Origin: an uncultured Psychrobacter sp.
GTDB lineage: Bacteria > Pseudomonadota > Gammaproteobacteria > Pseudomonadales > Moraxellaceae
Assembly (NCBI RefSeq): GCF_947488565.1
Contig: NZ_CANKZC010000001.1
Span: forward strand, 248,001-312,000
Length of the DNA: 64,000 nt
Direction: 5' to 3'
The number at the start of each line of letters is the position of its first letter. The first letter of the stretch is position 1. Made by a program: the position numbers and the translations under genes. The notes beneath the pieces are model-generated. The model ran no database searches. It was not told the origin of the DNA and worked only from the letters and a program-made list of their open reading frames with translations. Below are positions 20,899-28,546 of the stretch, in pieces.

Positions 20899-23800
20899 CT
20901 AGAGTGGCGAGCCAATAAAGAAGTGTAGTCTAACTGGAACACTATCTTCTGTCACGCCTGCGGCTACATCTACGCGTACGACGCCCACAGGTGAGGCCCA
21001 ACGAACACCGACCCCAACGCCAACCTTGGTTTCAGTCTCAAAATCTTTGTCATAAGCATTACCCACATCGGTAAATACTGCACCGCGAAAGCCTGGAATA
21101 AATTCATAATTATACTCAGCACTACCGACTGCTAGTATTTGTCCACCAGTTAGATAACCATTTTCTAGCGGAGACAAGCTTTCATAATCGTAGCCACGAA
21201 TGCTTTGATCCCCACCAGCGAAAAAGCGCAATTTATAGGGTACTTCATAAAAGTCATCTGCCCATATGTAGCCTGTATTGACGCTTCCAAGCACTTGATG
21301 CTTATTGTCATCACCAAAGCTATAGACACCACTGACACCTGCACTAACTATAGCCAAATCGGTATCGCTAAGCGCTTTATCTGCGCCCGCCTCAATACCA
21401 TAGTACTGACGTATACCACGCGTTGGATTGGTCACACTGTCAACGTCCGTTTTATTGACGCCATACCCAAATAATAGTGCCTTTTGCTTAGGTTTAGAAG
21501 ATGTAAAACGTATGGGTAGATCATCTAACTCAGTATCATCAACGCCAGTCTCCAGCTCATCTAAACGATAACGTACAGAGTAACTACGATTCCAACCGTT
21601 TTCACGGCGAATATTACGGGCCAATCCAGCTTTTAGGGTTTTGGTTGACAAATCAAAGTTACCTTCACCTTGATCAATCACCTCCTCTTCATAAGTGAGA
21701 CGTCCCTCTAGCTTGTCGTTGAGCGGATGCTTCCATGGTCGACTGGCATAGACACCGATATTTTTATTGATCCGAGACACCTCAGTCTCTACCCCTGCCT
21801 GATAGCCTTTGCGATTGATTAAGTTATAGTCGATTTTGGCAGTCGCTCGTACATCCGTATCTGTACCATAACCGATACCTACTTGTGCATCACGCGGTTT
21901 ATCAGCAGAGACAAAAACATACAAAGGGACTTTTTTGCTTTCTTGAACCTCTGCTGGGGTTTTACGTCCTGCAAGGGTTGGCGGTACAAAATCTTCGTCC
22001 AATACACCTTCATCATCAGGAAAGATTTTTTTGGCGACTTTACTTATAGAGTCGCTAATTTTGCCTAAAAGATTATCAGCTTCTTGTGTTTTTTCGTCGA
22101 GCACCCGATCATTTGGTAACCCGCTTAACCGATCTGCCTTACTTTTGATAGCCGATAACTTGTCTTGTGTTTCTTGGTCAACTTCAAATTCGATGGGAGC
22201 CACATCTATTGCATCTACAGTAGCGCCGTTGTTGGTCTCAATGTTATCAGTAGTCTTGTCAGCCCCATCAATATCGGTACTACTGACATCGACATCATTA
22301 CTATCGTCTGCAATGTTAGAGGCAGCTTTAGTATTGTCGGCATTTATTATCGAATCATCAATATTGTCATTATTAGACGCATCGATATCGTCAATAGCAC
22401 TGTCGACATCGCCATCAATAACCCCCTCATTATCAGCAGCTATCGACGTATTGTCGAAAGCTAACGTACTGTTTTCGCTCATATCATCTGGTGGCAATAT
22501 TGTCTCAACATTGACGGTGTTAAAATAACGAGTCGCTGATAAATCATTACCAAGTTTGGTGATATCAGGACGATAGAACGGATCGCCTGCTTCGAAGTCA
22601 TACATCTGCTTTAATAATGAGGTCTCTACTGGTAGCTTTTCAGGATCGGTAGTAAGCGTTCCTGTCTCCTCATCATAGGTAAAAAATACCACATCATCAA
22701 ATTGATAACGATCGCCTGTGTTATAGACCAGTGAGACATCAGCTGTATTGTCTGGCAAGATAATATCAACTGATTTATTTAACCAGTATTGATCAAAATA
22801 ACCATATGTATCACTTAATGCTTCAAGTGCCGCCTTACTGTTTTTATAAACGCGGTGATTAAAGACATCTCCTTCTTGCGGTAACATACTTGTTTCAAGG
22901 GTTTTAAACTCAGGCTGCTCAATACCTTGACCGCGAATATCTACGACGCGGCTATCGACACGTACTGGCTCACCAAGTTTTTCAATAATGACGTCAATGG
23001 TATCAACGGTTGGTTGGCGTAAACGTAAGGTAACGTCGTAATAGCCTACTGCTTGCGCAGCATCTAAAGCAGTCTGGCGCAAACGTGGTAAAGCTGCGGT
23101 AAAATCAGCAACAGATTGTACAGTTGTATCATCAAGCGCAGCTTTAATATTGTTAATCGGTTGGCTATCTTCATCAGCTTTGATAAGTTTTGGCTGCGTA
23201 TCGTTTGTATTTTCAGCGCTACTACTATCTGTCTGCTGTAAATAAACGCTGGTTTCTACATGTGGTAGAGCCATGGCGCCTCCATTAAACAAACGACTAT
23301 ATAAACGTTTAACGATATTGCTACTATTACGTGCCCGTGAGCTAGGTTTGGATGCTTGTACGATGCTATCGGTCACTGCTTGAGTTTCTGTTGCTACTTG
23401 ATAGTCAGGTAAGTAATCATCAGGGTTTAAAGCTTCTGTTTGCTCTATCGTTTCATCTACCATAGGCAGCTTACCCGTGCTTGCATCAGCTTTAGTATCC
23501 GCTATAGTATCGTCAGTACCTGTTACTGGATCACGTTCTTGCTGCGCAAGCGTCTGTACAGGACTCTGTTGGCTACTATCCACACCATTGCTACTGACTG
23601 CATCACTAACCTCAATCGGGCGTGACATAATCTCATCAGATTCAGCATTCTCATCCTTACTTTCTAGTCGTCCAAGAGTATCAAGATTGGTCGGTGCTGG
23701 TAAGCTTGCTGCATCTAGACTTGGATCCAAGCCGATGGGCGTATCACGGCTATCTAAAGTCGCTACCGGTTTATCAAAATCGCCATCACTGTTCTGACTA

Positions 23801-24324
23801 TTGTCGCCTAACGTATTGTCTTGATTGTTTTGCGCCTCTACCGCCGCAAGCTCACGATCAATTTGTTCAGGCGTCATCATCTGATAGCCTTGCTGCTGTA
23901 CTGTGGCTGCCTGCTCTAATAAATTATCATCACGTGTGCTGGTTGGGCTTTTTTTAATATTGTCTGAGTCGGTCGTCTTACGGTTGATAGGTTTGGTCGA
24001 TAGAGAGTTTTTTGACTCGCCTTTTAACGTTTGCTCACTATAATCTTCTAATACTGACTCATCGATGACACCTTGCTCTACTGCTTTTTTTAGTCGTAGC
24101 GCATCTAAAGCTGCATCAAGCTCAGTCTCTTGATCAGTCATTAGTGCATTATATTTGGACAAGCTTGAAAGCTTGGCTGATGCTTCGCTACTGGTATCAA
24201 CGTCATCTGCACCAAAGGCAGGAGTTGCCACACCAAAGCCGACTAACGCACTTGCTAACGCGGTAAAAAGCGTTGAGCGGGTAAAATAGCTGCGCGACTG
24301 CGTTAAAGGCTGATGTCTTATCAT
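20899..24324 (-). CDS. tamA: TamA, outer-membrane Omp85-family translocase with acidic insertions
   Basis: Outer-membrane half of the TAM complex. A signal peptide (cleaved near AFG-ADDV) is followed by about 340 low-complexity residues rich in D/S/T/Q. Three POTRA-like domains follow, at about 385-450, 455-535 and 538-610. Then comes a ~185-residue acidic insert (611-797). The last 340 residues are the barrel, with the Omp85 motif SIRGYDYESLSP and a terminal FIGSPL. E. coli TamA has 577 residues, so this 1,141-residue protein is about twice the usual size. The insert falls inside POTRA 3, between YFNTVNVETIL and VPLYVFVSADKPRDAQVGIGYG. The start has AGGAAA eight bases upstream. It is first in the tamA-tamB operon and divergent from the MFS gene. 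Confidence 0.93.
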   Translation of the reverse strand: MIRHQPLTQSRSYFTRSTLFTALASALVGFGVATPAFGADDVDTSSEASAKLSSLSKYNALMTDQETELDAALDALRLKKAVEQGVIDESVLEDYSEQTLKGESKNSLSTKPINRKTTDSDNIKKSPTSTRDDNLLEQAATVQQQGYQMMTPEQIDRELAAVEAQNNQDNTLGDNSQNSDGDFDKPVATLDSRDTPIGLDPSLDAASLPAPTNLDTLGRLESKDENAESDEIMSRPIEVSDAVSSNGVDSSQQSPVQTLAQQERDPVTGTDDTIADTKADASTGKLPMVDETIEQTEALNPDDYLPDYQVATETQAVTDSIVQASKPSSRARNSSNIVKRLYSRLFNGGAMALPHVETSVYLQQTDSSSAENTNDTQPKLIKADEDSQPINNIKAALDDTTVQSVADFTAALPRLRQTALDAAQAVGYYDVTLRLRQPTVDTIDVIIEKLGEPVRVDSRVVDIRGQGIEQPEFKTLETSMLPQEGDVFNHRVYKNSKAALEALSDTYGYFDQYWLNKSVDIILPDNTADVSLVYNTGDRYQFDDVVFFTYDEETGTLTTDPEKLPVETSLLKQMYDFEAGDPFYRPDITKLGNDLSATRYFNTVNVETILPPDDMSENSTLAFDNTSIAADNEGVIDGDVDSAIDDIDASNNDNIDDSIINADNTKAASNIADDSNDVDVSSTDIDGADKTTDNIETNNGATVDAIDVAPIEFEVDQETQDKLSAIKSKADRLSGLPNDRVLDEKTQEADNLLGKISDSISKVAKKIFPDDEGVLDEDFVPPTLAGRKTPAEVQESKKVPLYVFVSADKPRDAQVGIGYGTDTDVRATAKIDYNLINRKGYQAGVETEVSRINKNIGVYASRPWKHPLNDKLEGRLTYEEEVIDQGEGNFDLSTKTLKAGLARNIRRENGWNRSYSVRYRLDELETGVDDTELDDLPIRFTSSKPKQKALLFGYGVNKTDVDSVTNPTRGIRQYYGIEAGADKALSDTDLAIVSAGVSGVYSFGDDNKHQVLGSVNTGYIWADDFYEVPYKLRFFAGGDQSIRGYDYESLSPLENGYLTGGQILAVGSAEYNYEFIPGFRGAVFTDVGNAYDKDFETETKVGVGVGVRWASPVGVVRVDVAAGVTEDSVPVRLHFFIGSPL

Positions 24325-24669
24325 ACTTATTTCCTATCACTTCACGCGGCATACTATACTGACGATGACTACCGTCTGCACTAACCGGTGAATGTACTTA
24401 TCATATTTAATATTAGTGATACTGGTAATCAACTTTGACACCACTATGTCAAGCTTACAAATCATAGCTTAGTTAATTATCAAATCATAGCATCTAGCAC
24501 ATGTATTTATAGCAAAGCCTTGCTATTATACGGTCTAAAAACCATCAACCTATCCTATATTTCAATAAGTTTTTGATAATAATCACAATTATATAGCATA
24601 CAAATACCTTATGCTGCCTGTATTTAGTTCACTCTATGCACCAGACGCTAGCCACTTGTAGGAGTCCAC
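24325..24669. other. Divergent promoter interval between tamA and the MFS gene
   Basis: 345 AT-rich bp between two divergent starts. It must hold promoters for both, but I could not pick a confident -35/-10 pair and see no gene or RNA in it. Confidence 0.4.
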
Positions 24670-26010
24670 ATGGCAAACCAGTTTCAATTATTTAAGCGTC
24701 GTCGCTTTAACGCTATGTTTTTTACCCAGTTTTTGGGTGCTTTTAATGACAACATTTTTAAGCAAGCACTGATTTTAGTTTTGACCTATACTGCCGCCAG
24801 TCAAATCGGCGTGGAAGTGAGCATCTTAAATAATTTAGCCGCCATGCTGTTTATTTTGCCTTATTTTTTATTTTCTGCCTTGGCAGGTCAGATTGCAGAT
24901 AAGTTTGAAAAGTCGAAACTCACCCGCTTTGTTAAGCTGCTTGAGCTGGTCATCATGACAGTGGCGGCTATAGGTTTTGTGTTTGAATGGTACGCTCTGC
25001 TATTTGTAGCGCTGTTTTTAATGGGTACGCATTCTACCTTTTTTGGTCCGATTAAATATGCTTATCTGCCACAAGCAATGCAAAAAGACGAGCTTGTCGG
25101 GGCCAATGGTTTGTTTCAGATGGGTACTTCTCTTGCTATTTTGCTCGGCATGATAGTCGCTGGGGTATTAACGCAGCTGCCGCAGTCACTATATTGGATT
25201 AGTGCAACGGTTGTAGTTGTGGCATTGTTGGGCTACATGGCAGCGCGCTTTATTCCTATGACGCCAGCGATGCAGCCCAATCTGACTATTAATTGGAATG
25301 TTTTTACCACCAGCATAGCCACGGTACGTTACTTATATTCTCTGCCTTTTTTGTTCTTTGTGATTTTGGGTAATAGCTGGTTTTGGTTTTATGGGGCAAC
25401 GTTTTTGACTCAGACGCCTGAATTTAGCAAAGTCATCTTACAGGGTGATGAATCTGTCGTTATTTTTCTATTGACTCTCTTCTCTGTTGGCGTGTCTATT
25501 GGCTCTTTACTGTGTAAAAGTTTGACAAAAAATCAAGTGAGCTTGCGACTGTTGCCTTTTGGCATCGCAGGACTCAGTATATTTGCTATTGACCTTTATT
25601 TTTCATTATCAGGGCTAAATAACGATTTGAGTTCGAACACACTCTTAGGGATTAGCGATGTATTTGGTAGAGGCGGTAGCTTACGGGTATTTGCTGATTT
25701 ATTCTTTTTAGGGTTTAGTGGTGGTTTGTATATTGTGCCCCTCTATGCCTCTATGCAGGCTTATGCGCCCAAAAGTCATCGTGCACGTATCGTAGGTGCC
25801 AATAATATCTTTAATGCTATATTTATGGTTACCTCGGCTATATTTGCTATTGTGGTATTAAACAGTCTCAACCTGTCACTGCCGCAGTTATTTTTGGTCA
25901 CAGGCCTACTCAATATCATCTTTGGTGTGTTTTTATATATCAAGCTTAACAAGCATGTCGGGCAAGCCGTTATGCAGACTTATGATGAACCACCCAGCAG
26001 TGAAAGCTAA
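24670..26010 (+). CDS. LplT-like major facilitator family transporter
   Basis: A 446-residue, 12-helix MFS carrier. The opening FFTQFLGAFNDNIFKQAL is typical of the lysophospholipid transporter LplT and of the transporter half of the large acyltransferase fusions. It is followed by loops such as ADKFEKSKL and GTHSTFFGPIKYAYLPQ, shared by that subfamily. Lysophospholipid flipping across the inner membrane is therefore the best inference, but no acyltransferase (aas) lies beside it. AGGAG is seven bases before the ATG. It is separated by about 170 bp from coq7 and divergent from tamA, another envelope-lipid gene pair. Confidence 0.82.
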   Translation: MANQFQLFKRRRFNAMFFTQFLGAFNDNIFKQALILVLTYTAASQIGVEVSILNNLAAMLFILPYFLFSALAGQIADKFEKSKLTRFVKLLELVIMTVAAIGFVFEWYALLFVALFLMGTHSTFFGPIKYAYLPQAMQKDELVGANGLFQMGTSLAILLGMIVAGVLTQLPQSLYWISATVVVVALLGYMAARFIPMTPAMQPNLTINWNVFTTSIATVRYLYSLPFLFFVILGNSWFWFYGATFLTQTPEFSKVILQGDESVVIFLLTLFSVGVSIGSLLCKSLTKNQVSLRLLPFGIAGLSIFAIDLYFSLSGLNNDLSSNTLLGISDVFGRGGSLRVFADLFFLGFSGGLYIVPLYASMQAYAPKSHRARIVGANNIFNAIFMVTSAIFAIVVLNSLNLSLPQLFLVTGLLNIIFGVFLYIKLNKHVGQAVMQTYDEPPSSES

Positions 26011-26180
26011 TGTAGCATGGCAGTTTTCATCAATAATACACAAGGGATTCGTTGAATTATAATTATGTTATAGCACGAATTTTGATGCCGATAATTGAGA
26101 TTGTTTGCTATAGTGATGGAAGATTATTTTTACGATTTACATAAGCCAATACCGACACAAAGTTATATCAGGAGCTAATT

Positions 26181-26825
26181 ATGGCACTGCGTTCGTTATC
26201 TAAGATAGACAATTTGCTTCTTGGCGTTGATAAGGCGCTACGGGCAGTCGTTCCACATTCCAACCCCAGTACTCGCCCATTACCAGTCAATGATGACACG
26301 ATTCCTGAGCTAAGTATTACAGAATCGCGGCACGTGGCGGGTCTTATGCGCATCAACCATACTGGTGAGGTATGCGCGCAAGGTCTATATCACGGGCAAG
26401 CGTTTAGTGCAAAAGATGATGGCGTAAGACAAGCCATGCAGCAATCGGCTGAAGAAGAAGTAGATCACTTAGTATGGTGTGAGACTCGTTTGCAAGAGCT
26501 GGGCAGCCATCCCAGTATTTTTACACCATTGTGGTATGGTATGTCTTTTGGTTTGGGTGCCGTTGCTGGTGCTATCTCAAACGAGTTTAGCTTAGGCTTT
26601 GTCGCTGAAACTGAAGCTCAAGTTAGTGAGCATTTACAAGATCATATCGAACAGCTACCAGTACAAGACCAGCGTTCACGCGCTATACTGGCACAAATGG
26701 ATATCGAAGAGCTACATCATCGAGAGCTGGCGATTAATAGTGGCGGTGCAGCATTATCTCCCCCTGTTCGCCGTACCATGCGCTGGATGGCCAATCGTAT
26801 GAAAGCCACAGCCTATCATTTATAG
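26181..26825 (+). CDS. coq7: Di-iron 2-polyprenyl-3-methyl-6-methoxy-1,4-benzoquinol monooxygenase (Coq7)
   Basis: Hydroxylates the ring in the penultimate step of ubiquinone synthesis. It is a membrane-associated di-iron carboxylate enzyme. The ligand motifs are all present: INHTGEVCAQGLYHGQ, SAEEEVDHLVW, FVAETEAQVSEH and QMDIEELHHRELA, supplying Glu and His ligands in the EXXH arrangement. The 214-residue length matches bacterial Coq7/CoqF. AGGAG lies ten bases before the ATG. It supplies quinone to, among others, the CioAB quinol oxidase encoded 5 kb downstream. It is probably a single-gene transcript, as a hairpin lies about 45 bp past the stop. Confidence 0.96.
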   Translation: MALRSLSKIDNLLLGVDKALRAVVPHSNPSTRPLPVNDDTIPELSITESRHVAGLMRINHTGEVCAQGLYHGQAFSAKDDGVRQAMQQSAEEEVDHLVWCETRLQELGSHPSIFTPLWYGMSFGLGAVAGAISNEFSLGFVAETEAQVSEHLQDHIEQLPVQDQRSRAILAQMDIEELHHRELAINSGGAALSPPVRRTMRWMANRMKATAYHL

Positions 26826-26870
26826 TTTGGCAATACTGCCTGATATACTTTCTCGTTAAAGCAGCCCACT

Positions 26871-26899
26871 AAAACCTGTACTTTGATAAAAGGTTTTAA
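26871..26899 (+). terminator. Terminator downstream of coq7
   Basis: AAAACCT and AGGTTTT pair around a 13-base loop, with T4 at the end of the stem. Moderate strength. A second small inverted repeat (GTAGG/CCTAC) follows at about 26942-26963. Confidence 0.55.
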
Positions 26900-27101
26900 T
26901 ATATTAAGTCCCTTATGATTTTGATGATTGAAGCTAATCTGTAGGGTTTTTAACAATCCTACTATTGAGAGGATTTATGCTAATTTGATAGGGTATAAAA
27001 AATTTGTACAGTTCTTAACCAGCCAGTATTCACTATATATGTTCATTATATAGACATTACTTATCAAAAATAATTTATCAATAACCAAGGTAACGATTGC
27101 C

Positions 27102-28211
27102 ATGAGCCAACCCATAAGCCCCATCAAACATAATAAATCAGCTGCTTTAACTGCTTTAGCAGCGGCATGTACTTTGATGCTGTCAGCACCTGCGCTAGCG
27201 GCAACGCCTGATACAGCTGCTGCACCTGCTGTTAGCGCCAATGCACCTAGCGCCATTGACTCAAGCAAACGTATTATTCGCCGCGCACAGCCAAATGCAA
27301 CGATCAGTAACGCCCAATCTAGTAATGCCCCATCGAGTCCATCCGATGCAAAAGCCGCTGAACAAACAACCGAACAAGATGCTACTCAGCAAAACCGCGC
27401 AACTGCATCGACTCAACAAACGCCATATACGCCTGTAGTCCCTGTAGCACCGAAACCTACTGGTACCACACAGGTCTATCAACGTGGCCCTATTACCAGC
27501 ACCGGTATCGATATCAGTGCAGGCCAGCTAAACGGCATACCAACGCCGCAAGTTCGTATCTCAGATATTAGTTTTGTCCCAACACTATTGATTTCACAAA
27601 AAACGGGACTTGGTACAGACAAGCTGGATGTCAGCTTACTTGATGACTTTATTGAAGACGTCTCGCCCAACGCACGCCACTATCCACCAAACTTCCCCAA
27701 CCGCTCACAACGTCACTACACGCGTGAAAAAATCAAAGTATTGACTGAGTGGATCGAACCTTATGCCAGCGAGCCTGACGCTTCCTTTGATGTTCTATTG
27801 CGTGCTGCCAAACTTAACGGTATGGGTCGTAACCTAGACTTAGGCTCAGAGTATGCAGTTCGTGCTGGTCAATACGTAGATCGCGCTATCAAAGCCAAGC
27901 CAGATAGTGGAGAAGCCAACTTTTTGTATGGCATGATGCTATCAGAAGGTGGCGGGTTTAAAGAAGGTAAAAAGTATCTGGACAAAGCTGTTGAGCTTGG
28001 CTATACCGAAGCTGAACAAAGCTTAGCGCAGTCTGATTTGTTGAGTGATCGCCGTAATGAAGCCTTAGATCGCTTGCGCCGTCTTGAACAACGAGTACCG
28101 GATAACTCAATCATTCGTCAACAGATTAAGCTGATTGAAGATGGTAAATACTACATTTGGGATTTGCCTGCACCTGACATCGACGTTAAACCAAATACCC
28201 CTATTACCTAG
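27102..28211 (+). CDS. Secreted TPR-repeat protein of unknown function
   Basis: Not recognised as a named gene. The 369 residues begin with a signal peptide (hydrophobic core LTALAAACTLMLSAPALA, cleavage near ALA-ATP). A low-complexity Ala/Ser/Gln/Pro linker follows (to about 125). The C-terminal ~170 residues have helical tetratricopeptide or Sel1-like character, for example ANFLYGMMLSEGGGFKEGKKY and GYTEAEQSLAQSDLLSDRRN. Such proteins usually serve as periplasmic scaffolds. AAGGTAA lies nine bases upstream of the ATG. A strong terminator follows, so it is probably transcribed alone. The next gene, the large hydrolase, is on the same strand but has its own promoter region. Confidence 0.8.
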   Translation: MSQPISPIKHNKSAALTALAAACTLMLSAPALAATPDTAAAPAVSANAPSAIDSSKRIIRRAQPNATISNAQSSNAPSSPSDAKAAEQTTEQDATQQNRATASTQQTPYTPVVPVAPKPTGTTQVYQRGPITSTGIDISAGQLNGIPTPQVRISDISFVPTLLISQKTGLGTDKLDVSLLDDFIEDVSPNARHYPPNFPNRSQRHYTREKIKVLTEWIEPYASEPDASFDVLLRAAKLNGMGRNLDLGSEYAVRAGQYVDRAIKAKPDSGEANFLYGMMLSEGGGFKEGKKYLDKAVELGYTEAEQSLAQSDLLSDRRNEALDRLRRLEQRVPDNSIIRQQIKLIEDGKYYIWDLPAPDIDVKPNTPIT

Positions 28212-28290
28212 GTTTATTGCTATAAGTGAATGAGATGCCGCTCACTTATAATGTTAATCGAAGCGTTGCCTCAATAATTAACTGTCCGTT

Positions 28291-28346
28291 AAGCACGTTT
28301 GTTTTATATTGATATCATGTCAATAATAAAGCGAACGTGCTTTTTT
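28291..28346 (+). terminator. Terminator downstream of the TPR gene
   Basis: AAGCACGTT pairs with AACGTGCTT, an inner repeat TATTGA/TCAATA forms a second stem, and six T follow. It lies about 80 bp past the TPR gene stop. The rest of the 28212-28546 interval shows only a small repeat (ATAAGTGA/TCACTTAT near 28220) and the presumed promoter of the next gene. Confidence 0.8.
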
Positions 28347-28546
28347 ATGGGTTGACCTATCTATTATAGAAGACTATCTGTCTTCAGCATTGTTTTTTAA
28401 AGCACACTGTTCAACAATCAAAATTTAAGCATTAATCCATATAGTGTAAACGCACAAGTTGCGCTAGACTCAACACTATATGAGTGCTTTTGATAAAGCA
28501 CTGATGGAAAATCTATATTTATATAATTTATCTACTAAGGTCTGCC

